Shown piece after piece: positions 42,535 to 50,222 of a stretch of 64,000 bases of DNA. Position 1 is the first letter of the stretch. Every line of letters begins with the position of its first letter. Made by a program: the position numbers and the translations under genes. The stretch is from positions 1,674,001-1,738,000 of the forward strand of contig CBDATO010000003.1 of the NCBI GenBank assembly GCA_965199805.1, written 5' to 3'. This DNA is from DATAZK01 sp965199805. Lineage in GTDB: Bacteria > Actinomycetota > Actinomycetes > Frankiales > Frankiaceae. The notes below the pieces were generated by a model. That model saw nothing but the letters and a program-made list of their open reading frames with translations, did not search any database and had not been told where the DNA came from.

Positions 42535-42951
42535 TTAAAGGACGCGGCGGTGGGCGCCAGTGTCATCACGGGTTCGTAGCTCAAATTGCTCGCGGTCCAG
42601 GGTGACGTCGACGTGCTGCTCTTGACCTACCTGCACGACGCTGACCGTCACCTGCTCGTACGGGCGGGTGGTCAAGGTGACCACCGGGACCTGTTCGTGC
42701 AGCGTCAGTACCAGCGGAGATACGTAGGGCAACGGGGTGGTCTGAATCGGCAGTTCGGCAATCGCCGCCTGCTCGAATATCAACTCTTCGCGTTGAACGT
42801 CGACGGTCAGGGTCACGGTCTCGGTCTCGGTGACGACCCTGCGGCGCACGACGATCCGCTCGGCCGCCACCCACTCGGTGCCGAGCTGCAGCCGCTCCTC
42901 GGAACGCACCAGGAAACCGGCGTCATTGTCGGGTTGCGCATTACGGCTCAT
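42535..42951 (-). CDS. DUF2382 (YsnF-like) stress protein
   Basis: 138 residues from ATG 42951, with GAGGG 6 bases upstream. The DUF2382 pattern begins VRSEERLQLGTEWVAAERIVVRRRVV (about residues 15-40), followed by TETVTLTVDVQREELIFEQ. This alternating Val/Thr beta pattern and EEL element define the domain. In Actinobacteria and Deinococcus such proteins are induced by desiccation, oxidative or radiation stress. It lies 102 bp downstream of a PRC-barrel/DUF2382 gene on the same strand. Confidence 0.8.
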   Translation of the reverse strand: MSRNAQPDNDAGFLVRSEERLQLGTEWVAAERIVVRRRVVTETETVTLTVDVQREELIFEQAAIAELPIQTTPLPYVSPLVLTLHEQVPVVTLTTRPYEQVTVSVVQVGQEQHVDVTLDREQFELRTRDDTGAHRRVL

Positions 42952-43053
42952 CTGACCCTCGAAGTTGGAGAGAAAGCGGATGGAACGCGCGTGCTACGAG
43001 AACAGCGCCGGCCCGGACGAGATCGTCAACGGGCCGGCGCCGGGTCGCACTGG

Positions 43054-43893
43054 TCAGCGGCGAGGCGCGTTCGGCGTCTCGTCGGTGACCTGCTCGATCT
43101 CCTCGTGGCTGACCTCGGCGGAGACTTCCTGCTGCTCGGTGACGGTCTGGGTGTCCAGCCGTACCCGCTCCACCGGCACCGTCTCCTTGGCTACGACGGC
43201 CCGCTCGGCGTGCAGCGTCACCTCATGCTCTTCTTCGGTGAGGTCCCCGCCTGACATCGCCGCACCACGGTTGGCGTCGGTGATGGGCTCGCGGACGACA
43301 CGGATCTCTTCGTGTGACACCGGCACCGTCTGGGTGACCGTCTCCGACACGATGTATTTGCGCAGCCGCGCCCGGCCCGACTCGACCTGCTCGGTACCAA
43401 CGTGGAGCCGCTCCTCCGAGCGGGTCATGGCGTCATCCGTCGTGGGACCCGATGTGTCGTGCCCGACAACACCGGCCTCCTCGGTTCGGTCACGGCGCGC
43501 ATCACCCGACTGCATGGTCGCCGGCGGGGCGGTCTGACCCATTCGGCTGGTGTCAGCCGTGGCTGTTTCGCCGGTGAACGGCACCCCGTAGTGGGTGAAC
43601 AGGTCGGCCTCGTCCTGGGTCGACAGTTCGGCGTCGGGGTCGTGGTGCGGCGCCGCCTTGATGGTGTCCTTGGTGTAGGGCACCGACAGTTCGTCACCGG
43701 ACGCGTCTGCGTTGACGAGCGGCACCAGGGTGGACTTGCCGGCGAACATGCCGGTCTTGACCGCTGCCCATTCCGGCTTGTTCGTCTCCACGTCAAGGAA
43801 GATCGTTTCGACCTTTCCGACTTTGCTGCCTTCGCTGTCGATGACGTTCAGTCCGGTCAGGCTGTCCGGGTTCATCGTGCGTGGTGCTGACAT
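43054..43893 (-). CDS. PRC-barrel plus DUF2382 stress protein
   Basis: 279 residues from ATG 43893, AGGAG upstream. N-terminal PRC-barrel (about 8-105: LTGLNVIDSEGSKVGKVETIF, PYTKDTIKAAPHHDPDAELS), an Asp/Thr/Gly-rich linker, then DUF2382 (about 155-265: MTRSEERLHVGTEQVESGRARLRKY, VPVSHEEIRVVREPI, VERVRLDTQTVTEQQEV). This is a widespread actinobacterial architecture of unknown function linked to general stress. Together with the next genes it forms a minus-strand run of envelope/stress genes from 45665 to 42535. Confidence 0.85.
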   Translation of the reverse strand: MSAPRTMNPDSLTGLNVIDSEGSKVGKVETIFLDVETNKPEWAAVKTGMFAGKSTLVPLVNADASGDELSVPYTKDTIKAAPHHDPDAELSTQDEADLFTHYGVPFTGETATADTSRMGQTAPPATMQSGDARRDRTEEAGVVGHDTSGPTTDDAMTRSEERLHVGTEQVESGRARLRKYIVSETVTQTVPVSHEEIRVVREPITDANRGAAMSGGDLTEEEHEVTLHAERAVVAKETVPVERVRLDTQTVTEQQEVSAEVSHEEIEQVTDETPNAPRR

Positions 43894-44021
43894 GACTCTC
43901 CTACTGGTTGAGGGACTCGAGGACTGGTTGGGCGACTGGTAAGAAAGCGGAGACGGGCACGGCGCCTGGACCCGGGATCGAGGTGACGGGCGACGACGTC
44001 ACACCGAGTTCGGTCGGCGTG

Positions 44022-44813
44022 TCACCGCCGGCGGGCGCCGATGGGGTTGCCGTTGTCGCCACCCGCGGTGTTCTGCGCTTGGCTTTTGGCCTTTTGGGCT
44101 TGTTCGCGGACGCTCGGTGCGGAGCGGACCTGCTGGCGGATGTTGTCCTTCTCTTCGTCGTATTTGTCGGCCATGTTCTGCCAGCGGCTGCTCATCGTGG
44201 CGATCCCGCCGCCGCCGACGGCGACAATGACCACTCCGACGACCGCGGCCAGGACCGCGTACAGCAAAGCGTTGACGACGGTCTGAGCGATGTGCAGCGT
44301 ATTGAGCGCGGCAATCGCGAAAAGCGCGATGATGATTGTGGACGCGGCGTTGGCAAGCATTGTCCCGTAGGACAGGCCGCCCAGGCTGTTCTGGATGAGC
44401 AGCTTGGCGGCTGCCGCGACGGCGGCGCCGATGATGATGATGACGATGGCGACGAAGACCAGCGGCAGATAGGCGATGACTGCGTGCAGGTAGTCCCCGA
44501 TGGGGTTACGTCCGAAGACAGCGAAGGCTGTGCTCAGGACGAAAAGCATGATCGCGTAGAACACGATTTTTGCCAGAATTGCGGCAGCGTCGTACTGGGA
44601 CTTTTCCAGCGCCTTTTTGACGCCTCCACGTTCTACGAGTGAGTCGAAGCCGACACGTTGCAGCAGCTTGGTCAGGATCTTCGCGATGGCTTTGGCAACG
44701 AAGTAGCCGACGACGACGATGAGCAGGAAAACGAGGAGTTTGGGAATGAAGGTAAGAACGTTGCTGACGGTGTTGGTGACACCGGTCTTGTAGTCGATGG
44801 CCACTGTGGCCAT
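44022..44813 (-). CDS. CmpX-like membrane protein (mechanosensitive-channel TM repeat)
   Basis: 263 residues from ATG 44813, AAGGAG 6 bases upstream. Five or more transmembrane helices in two repeats: repeat 1 (FIPKLLVFLLIVVVGYFVAKAI, about 22-45, then ILTKLLQRVGFDSLVERGG) and repeat 2 (about 85-185). This is the conserved TM-helix repeat related to the pore segment of MscS channels, found in CmpX-type proteins. No MscS beta domain follows; instead there is a charged cytoplasmic tail (MADKYDEEKDNIRQQV). Possibly senses membrane tension or crowding. Confidence 0.85.
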   Translation of the reverse strand: MATVAIDYKTGVTNTVSNVLTFIPKLLVFLLIVVVGYFVAKAIAKILTKLLQRVGFDSLVERGGVKKALEKSQYDAAAILAKIVFYAIMLFVLSTAFAVFGRNPIGDYLHAVIAYLPLVFVAIVIIIIGAAVAAAAKLLIQNSLGGLSYGTMLANAASTIIIALFAIAALNTLHIAQTVVNALLYAVLAAVVGVVIVAVGGGGIATMSSRWQNMADKYDEEKDNIRQQVRSAPSVREQAQKAKSQAQNTAGGDNGNPIGARRR

Positions 44814-44855
44814 GGGAAGCTCCTTGCTTTTAAGGGGTGGATCGAGCGGATGGAA

Positions 44856-45665
44856 TTAGCGGGTGGTGGTGATGAAGGCTCGCCGGTTTTGCTGACGGCC
44901 TGCTGCAGTGGCGTTGGAGGCGACCGCGTCCTGCTCACCTCTGGCGGTCGCGGTTACCGGCGTTGTGCTGCCCAGGTCTGCGCGGAGCACGGCGGCGACC
45001 GCGTTCGCTCGGCGCAGCGACAGCGTGTCGTTGACCGGCTGTCCGCCGACGACGTCGGTGTAGCCGGTCACTTTGACCTGCGAGGGGTGCAGCGACTTGA
45101 TCCGGGTCGCCGCGGCGGCGATGACCTGACGGGCGTTGGCATCCAGCTCAGCCGACCCGCTCGCGAAGAGCACCGTTCCTTGCGGGCCGGTCGCCGCAGC
45201 CCCGCCATCAGCTGCCGGCGTTTCGCCGCCGCCGGCTGCTGTGCCGCTTGCCGGCGATGAACCACCGGCCGCCTGAGTACCCGTCGCCGGAATTGCCGCC
45301 ACGCCGCCGCCACCGACCAGTGCCGCGCCGTATGCCGACACGTTCCCGGCAGCCGGCGCTACCGATGCACCCGCCGAATTGGGCACGGCCGGGCCGCCGG
45401 TTGCGGAAGCTTCTGCCGCCGGCGGCGCACCTGATGCCGGCACGGACCCGGATGCAGCTGTCGTCGGCGCGGTCGATGGCGTCGAAGGGTTCCTCGTATC
45501 TGCCTTGTCGTTGTCCGAGTTGTGCAACAGGGCGTACAGCAGCCAGGCCAGCAGGGCCAGGGCTATGAGCAGCAGAAGCAGCCACAACCAGGCCGGCCGA
45601 CGGCGGCGCTGACTGGCCGCCACCGCCCCGGTGCGGTCGGGCCGCGGTTCACGCACGTTCGTCAC
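44856..45665 (-). CDS. OmpA/MotB-type peptidoglycan-binding membrane protein
   Basis: 269 residues from GTG 45665 with GGAG 6 bases upstream. A short cytoplasmic start (RPDRTGAVAASQRRRRP) precedes one transmembrane helix (about 27-46: LWLLLLLIALALLAWLLY). Then come a long Ala/Gly/Pro/Ser linker (about 50-165) and a C-terminal OmpA domain (about 165-269: VLFASGSAELDANARQVIAAAA, VTGYTDVVGGQPVNDTLSLRRANAV, GRQQNRRAFI). The TDVVGGxxxNxxLSxxRA pattern is the peptidoglycan-binding signature. It anchors the membrane to the wall. It sits 42 bp ahead of the CmpX-like gene. Confidence 0.9.
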   Translation of the reverse strand: MTNVREPRPDRTGAVAASQRRRRPAWLWLLLLLIALALLAWLLYALLHNSDNDKADTRNPSTPSTAPTTAASGSVPASGAPPAAEASATGGPAVPNSAGASVAPAAGNVSAYGAALVGGGGVAAIPATGTQAAGGSSPASGTAAGGGETPAADGGAAATGPQGTVLFASGSAELDANARQVIAAAATRIKSLHPSQVKVTGYTDVVGGQPVNDTLSLRRANAVAAVLRADLGSTTPVTATARGEQDAVASNATAAGRQQNRRAFITTTR

Positions 45666-46068
45666 AGCAACTCCAGACTGTTAGCGCGGTCTCACGGTGC
45701 GCAGCCGAGCTCGATTGCCCGTCTGGGAGAACACGGCGTCGCAGGCGCTGCATGACGCACTTCCTGCAACACCGACAGCAAGGGGTGGGCGTGGCTGTCG
45801 ACAGGCCAGCGGGTGCAGCTCCGACGAATCGACTCGACGTCGTCCGACTTCGACCGACGAATGGTGGTCAGGACGGCGTAGTAGCCGGCAGAGCACCGTG
45901 TGACCACTGGTCAGAAGAGGTCGGCTCTGGAATCACACCACCGACATGCGTCACGTAGACCCATCACCTGCGTGTCCTCTGTATGAACCCGCAGCACGTG
46001 AGACGGCCTCAACACGGGCTTGCACGCCACCGACGTCAATCACCACGTCGTCAGTCAGTCGACACCTG
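45666..46068. other. 403-bp divergent gap
   Basis: Separates the leftward OmpA/CmpX/DUF2382 run from the rightward STAS/sigma genes. Short frames exist on both strands (for example minus 45907-45692) but none is convincing. Promoters for both directions should lie here; I could not identify hexamers with confidence. Confidence 0.35.
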
Positions 46069-46440
46069 ATGCTGCAGGTCGACAGCATCGAGGAGTTCGC
46101 CGCGGACGGCACCCCTGTCACCTTGCTCGCCTGCATCGGCACCATGTCAGCACCGGACAGCTACCGACTGGACGATCAGTTGGACGTGTGCCTGCGCCAC
46201 GGCCCCCGGCACGTAATCCTCGACATCACAGAAGTTCGACTCGCCGACCCCGCCGCTGCTGCGGTACTCAACCGAGCCCATCAACAAGCCGGTGCGGCAG
46301 CATGCACCTTCACAGTCGTAACCCCACGCCGCGGCATTGTTGTCGGCGTCGACCTCAACGGATCGAACCGGCTGATCAAAGTGCAGCCGGATCTCACCAA
46401 CGCCCTGGCCTCCTTGAATTCGACTCATGACGCCGCCTGA
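46069..46440 (+). CDS. STAS-domain protein (anti-sigma-factor-antagonist-like)
   Basis: 123 residues from ATG 46069 (MLQVDSIEEF); the frame extends to 45946 but the upstream part is Pro/Thr-rich and not STAS-like. Beta-alpha pattern: DGTPVTLLACIGTMSAPDSYRLDDQLDVCL, RHVILDITEVRLADPAAAAVLNRAH, CTFTVVTPR, a weak STAS domain. The usual D-S-S-G phosphorylation site is replaced by ADPAAA, so phosphorylation control is probably lost. It precedes the membrane-tethered ECF sigma gene by 69 bp and may modulate it or another partner-switching module. Confidence 0.6.
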   Translation: MLQVDSIEEFAADGTPVTLLACIGTMSAPDSYRLDDQLDVCLRHGPRHVILDITEVRLADPAAAAVLNRAHQQAGAAACTFTVVTPRRGIVVGVDLNGSNRLIKVQPDLTNALASLNSTHDAA

Positions 46441-46509
46441 GACCGGCGCCGCGCATGCCACGCGAGATACCGGAACGCAGATGCCGTACGCCACTTGGGG
46501 TACTCCGTC

Positions 46510-47811
46510 ATGACGACCCCAGCGGCAGGGATGAAGCCGCCGACTGCCACCGAACTGCAGGAGGTATCGGCCGCCGTACTTCGAACCGCGATGGCTCGTG
46601 GCTTCTCCCGAGACGCCGCCGAGGACGTCGCGCAAGAAACGCTCAGCCGGCTGCTCGCTGCCAGCGAGCGGCTCAGCCCCGATGCCCGACTGCCGTTCGC
46701 CTTGACAACCGCCAGCAACCTCATCACCGATACCTACCGCCGCGACCAGCGGCACCGGCGCCACGAACATCGGCTGTATGTACGGGACACCAGCGGACCC
46801 GAAGCCGACTACCTCGAAGCAGAGCAAGCGGCCGCCGTGCGGTCGGCGTTGGACGGACTGTCCCCGGGTGAGCGACGGCTACTGCTCGATCACGAAGCCG
46901 GCAGCAGCACCGACGAACTCGCCCGCGCCTCCCAGTCGACCCCCGGTGCGGTCGCCGCCCGCCTCGCTCGCACCCGAGCCCGGCTACGTCTGGACTATCT
47001 GCTCGCGCTGCGACGAGCCAGCCTGCCCACCGCGAGCTGCCGGCGGGTTCTACTGGCTATCTCAGCGGCCGACCTGCGCCGTCAACGGGCGCTCGACACT
47101 GCCGGCCATCTCGCCAATTGCCAGACCTGCGCTGACCTGGTTCCGCCGCTGGCACAGCGCCGCAGTCAGTTGGCCGGCATCGCCATCGCGCCGCTCATCG
47201 GGCTCGGCGCCCTCGGCGGTCACCTGCACCGGCTCGCCAAAAACCGTGCCGTACAAGCCTCCGCCGCCACGGCAGCCATCGCGACCGGAACCGTCATTGG
47301 GGTTCTCGCCGTGCACCCGCGGCCAGCGGCTACACCTGATGCGCGCCCGGTGACGCCGGTCTCCGGCTCGGCAATCACCTCAGCGGCTCCAACACCAGCA
47401 CCCAGCCCCGTTCCCAGCCCTGCCCTGACTGCCGTACAGACCGCGTCCGGCAACGCACTACTGCCGCTTCCACCAACCGGGTCGCTGCGCAACTTCAGCG
47501 GACAGCGCGTCGTCGTCAGCAACATGCCGGTGCAATTCATTGCCTCCCACCCCGGCTTCTGGATCGGCACCGGTAGCCAACGCATCTACGTACACATTGC
47601 CGACCCGGCCCACATCCGCGTGCCCGTCCGGGTGGGTTACCACGTCAGCTTCACCGCGCTTCTCACCGCCAATCCGCCGGGCTTCGCCGACAGAGACGGC
47701 GTCACCCTCGACGAAGGAGCCGCGGTTCTCACAAAAGCCGGCGCCCACCTCGTTGTCCAAGCCGCCGACCTCTTGCTGACCGACGGGACACGAACGCGGC
47801 CAGCTGGGTGA
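46510..47811 (+). CDS. ECF sigma factor fused to zinc-finger anti-sigma-like, transmembrane and extracytoplasmic domains
   Basis: 433 residues from ATG 46510; a TTG at 46495 is less likely. Sigma region 2 at about 18-88 (SRDAAEDVAQETLSRLL, TASNLITDTYRRDQR), sigma region 4 at about 112-166 (LSPGERRLLLDHEAG, STPGAVAARLARTRARLR). A ZAS-like zinc finger follows (Cys177, His200, Cys204, Cys207: HLANCQTC), then a hydrophobic segment about 222-236 and a transmembrane helix about 249-268. A Pro/Ser linker leads to an extracytoplasmic beta domain (about 320-430: QRVVVSNMPVQFIASHPGFWIG, YHVSFTALLTANPPGF) resembling an OB fold. It looks like a membrane-tethered sigma factor. Confidence 0.85.
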   Translation: MTTPAAGMKPPTATELQEVSAAVLRTAMARGFSRDAAEDVAQETLSRLLAASERLSPDARLPFALTTASNLITDTYRRDQRHRRHEHRLYVRDTSGPEADYLEAEQAAAVRSALDGLSPGERRLLLDHEAGSSTDELARASQSTPGAVAARLARTRARLRLDYLLALRRASLPTASCRRVLLAISAADLRRQRALDTAGHLANCQTCADLVPPLAQRRSQLAGIAIAPLIGLGALGGHLHRLAKNRAVQASAATAAIATGTVIGVLAVHPRPAATPDARPVTPVSGSAITSAAPTPAPSPVPSPALTAVQTASGNALLPLPPTGSLRNFSGQRVVVSNMPVQFIASHPGFWIGTGSQRIYVHIADPAHIRVPVRVGYHVSFTALLTANPPGFADRDGVTLDEGAAVLTKAGAHLVVQAADLLLTDGTRTRPAG

Positions 47812-48004
47812 GCACGTCAGCGCGCCGAAAGACCAAGCTCGCTCAGCGGCTGGTCCCAGCCCGTGGACCGCAATCAACAGACGCGCACCGCCTACTACGA
47901 GACACCCGCTCTTTCGGTCAGGTCGGCTGCGGCCCACGCGCGTACGCCGTAAGCGTGGCGGCGTCCCGCGTCTGAGCGGTGCTCGGTCGGGCAGGAATGT
48001 TCCG

Positions 48005-48295
48005 GTGGGCACACTTGTAGTACGGCGCGTCGACGGCTGCCAGTACCGCGGGCGACGGCTGGCCATCTCGGTCGACGGCCTTCGGGTTGCTCGCTTGCGG
48101 CGTTCCCAGAGCATCGTCCTCGAGCTGTCGGCCGGACCCCACATCGTCCACGGCCGAATGGGTTGGTCGACCTGTGTTCCCTTCGCCGCTGAAGTACCGG
48201 AACGTGGCAATGCCGGCGTTCAGGCACGGGTCACACCGCAAAGGTCTCGTGATTCAGCGTCCAGCCGATCGGTGTTGATAAGCGCGATGCAGTAG
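48005..48295 (+). CDS. Short PEGA/beta-sandwich-like protein
   Basis: 96 residues from GTG 48005, with AGGAA 8 bases upstream. Residues 1-65 (LVVRRVDGCQYRGRRLAISVDG, VARLRRSQSIVLELSAGPHIVHGRM) follow a pattern known in small actinobacterial proteins: VDG-x-x-V followed by a P/AG-x-H turn, a beta-sandwich like the PEGA domain. The last 30 residues (RVTPQRSRDSASSRS) look like run-on and overlap the CocE fragment by 42 bp, so the true 3' end may be lost. Function unknown. Confidence 0.45.
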   Translation: MGTLVVRRVDGCQYRGRRLAISVDGLRVARLRRSQSIVLELSAGPHIVHGRMGWSTCVPFAAEVPERGNAGVQARVTPQRSRDSASSRSVLISAMQ

Positions 48296-48530
48296 CAAGC
48301 GCCCGCCACCGCTGCTCGTCAGACCAGCGGCATCGAGCCAGGCGCTGTCGGCACGCGTCGGTCGACCAGCCAGCCGCTCGGCGACTGGACTGCTCGTCGC
48401 TGTCTGGTCCCTGCCGGGCAACAGCAGGCGCGACGGGTGCGCCAAGTCATGGCAAATGACTCGCATACCCGATCGGTCGGGTGAGGTGCATCCCAGACGC
48501 CGTTCGCCTCCGTCGGCGGATCCTCTACGT
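48254..48530 (-). pseudogene. Decayed copy of a CocE/NonD hydrolase 3' end
   Basis: Minus-strand translation ADGGERRLGCTSPDRSG, MRVICHDLAHPSRLLLPGRD matches the C-terminus of the intact hydrolase at 17760-19493 (ADGSEWGLGSTSLGRSG, TRVIWHDLAHPSRLLLPVMD). DNA identity over 48415-48525 versus 17818-17933 is high by eye. The match ends abruptly at about 48530, and the rest of the gene is absent. It retains an open frame to a stop at 48254 but has no start, so it is a relic of a duplication or of a lost paralogue. Confidence 0.75.
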
Positions 48531-48650
48531 TTCCTCCACCGAGTCCGAATGGCCGTAGAACTGGCTGCGGTGGACGCCTGGCACCCTGGCGCCCCGCCTG
48601 ACGGCGAAGGGCTGCAGAGTTCGCTGAACCGTGGAGCGAGCGCGGCGACG

Positions 48651-49652
48651 CTACCGTCCGCGCCGGTTCACCAGTGCTACGGCGCCTACACCGCTTGCCA
48701 CGGCACCAAGTGCAGCCAGCGGCCGGCGTCGGATGGACACCCAGGACCATGGGTCGTTCGCGTGTGCGCGACTGTCGAAAGCGCCGTGAGCACCGCGGTC
48801 GAAGTGTTCGTCTTGCGGAGCGAAGACGTTCGATCCGAACACGGGCGCGGGCTCGTCGGAGAGCTGGCCCTTGATGCCGTTCCTGCCGAGGTACCAGTCG
48901 AGGAAGGATGGAGCCACCCGGTTTCCCAAGATCGTGTAGGCAGTGGGTAATCCGACCCACATGGTGCGACGACGGTGTTCGGCAACAAACCGGATCGCCC
49001 GAGCAGCCGCTTCGGGCTGGTAGATCGGCGGAACCGGCATCGGGTGCGCGTCGAATCCGTTGTCGTTCCAGTCGAATTGGGGAGTGTTCATGCCGGGTAG
49101 GTCGACCATCGACAGGCGGACCCGGCTCTTGTCGTGCTTGAGCTCGGCGATGACCGACTCGGAGAAGCCCTTCACCGCATGCTTCGCTCCGCAGTAGGCG
49201 GCCTGCAACGGAATGCCCCGGTAGCCGAGAGCGGACCCGACCTGGACGATGACCCCTCGGTCGCGAGGACGCATGAGTGACAGTGCGGCCCGGGTGCCGT
49301 TCACCTGGCCCATGTAGGTGACGCCGGTGATGCGCTCGTAGACCTTCGGCTCCGTGTCCCAGAAGAAGCGCAGTGCCCCGACGAAGGCGACGTTGACCCA
49401 GACATCGATCGGACCCAACTCTGCCTCGACCCGCCGGGCGGCCGCCTCGACCTGGGCCCAGTCCGAGACGTCGGCCTGCACTGTCAATCCGCGGCGCCCG
49501 GCCAGCTCGATGTCAGCCAATGCGCCCCGCAGCCCAGCGTCTCCACGCGCCAGCACAGCCACGTCGTAACCCTGCTCGGCGAACTCCCGGACAACGGCGC
49601 GGCCGATCCCGGCGCTACCTCCGGAGATGACAGCCGTCTTGCGTTGCGACAT
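48651..49652 (-). CDS. Short-chain dehydrogenase/reductase with C-terminal membrane tail
   Basis: 333 residues from ATG 49652, AAGGAAG upstream. Cofactor motif GGSAGIGRA (about 11-19), catalytic Tyr and Lys in YCGAK (about 152-156), Ser in VQVGSALGYRG. The usual NNAG is replaced by NVAFVGA. A C-terminal extension (about 245-333) holds TAYTILGNRVAPSFLDWYLG and a final hydrophobic segment (PLAALGAVASGVGAVALVNRR) that may anchor it to the membrane. NADP(H) oxidoreductase of unknown substrate. Divergent from the gene at 49767. Confidence 0.88.
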   Translation of the reverse strand: MSQRKTAVISGGSAGIGRAVVREFAEQGYDVAVLARGDAGLRGALADIELAGRRGLTVQADVSDWAQVEAAARRVEAELGPIDVWVNVAFVGALRFFWDTEPKVYERITGVTYMGQVNGTRAALSLMRPRDRGVIVQVGSALGYRGIPLQAAYCGAKHAVKGFSESVIAELKHDKSRVRLSMVDLPGMNTPQFDWNDNGFDAHPMPVPPIYQPEAAARAIRFVAEHRRRTMWVGLPTAYTILGNRVAPSFLDWYLGRNGIKGQLSDEPAPVFGSNVFAPQDEHFDRGAHGAFDSRAHANDPWSWVSIRRRPLAALGAVASGVGAVALVNRRGR

Positions 49653-49766
49653 GTGATCACCACTTCCTTGTTGTCGGCACCCTCGGACTGCTCAATGCCG
49701 TACCGCCGGAAACGCCTCACATCCGCTTCAGGCTTTCGCCCAACGCAGTCTGGGAACTCCGGCGTC

Positions 49767-50222
49767 GTGTTCACTACGACTGGCCTTCAAGCCGTTCGCT
49801 CCCTCGAGGCCGTTCGCGCCGGCTGGGGGCTCGCGCTCGCAGCACGGCCGAATAATGTTCTTCGTCTCCTCGGCGACCCCGGGGCCGTAGACATGCGCTC
49901 GCGTGACGTGACGCGCATCCTCGGAGTCCGCCAGCTAATGCAGGCGGCCCTGTCCGGCGGCGCCCCTTCCGCCACGGTCCTCGCTGTCGGGGTGTGGGTG
50001 GACAGCGTGCATGCCTTGACGGCGCTGGCACTGGCGGCCACCGATTCCGGACGCCGCCGCGTTTCGTTGGTGGACGCGGTCATCGCAGCTGGATGGGGCG
50101 CGTTCGGTCTTCACGACCTCAGACGCGGTACGCGTCCGGCAGTGCGCGACGACTGGCAGGACCGCCTGGCCAGTCGCGTACTGCCGTGGCTGCCCGGCCA
50201 TCCCCAGCCAGTGGGGTCATGA
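49767..50222 (+). CDS. Small membrane protein coupled to GH15
   Basis: 151 residues from GTG 49767 (VFTTTGLQAVRSLEAV). Two hydrophobic helices (ATVLAVGVWVDSVHALTALALA, about 75-97; VSLVDAVIAAGWGAFGL, about 103-120) with charged ends suggest a two-span membrane protein. No recognised family. The stop overlaps the ATG of the GH15 gene (ATGA), so translation is coupled. Start is chosen to avoid overlap with the divergent SDR gene; its Shine-Dalgarno is weak. Confidence 0.6.
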   Translation: MFTTTGLQAVRSLEAVRAGWGLALAARPNNVLRLLGDPGAVDMRSRDVTRILGVRQLMQAALSGGAPSATVLAVGVWVDSVHALTALALAATDSGRRRVSLVDAVIAAGWGAFGLHDLRRGTRPAVRDDWQDRLASRVLPWLPGHPQPVGS

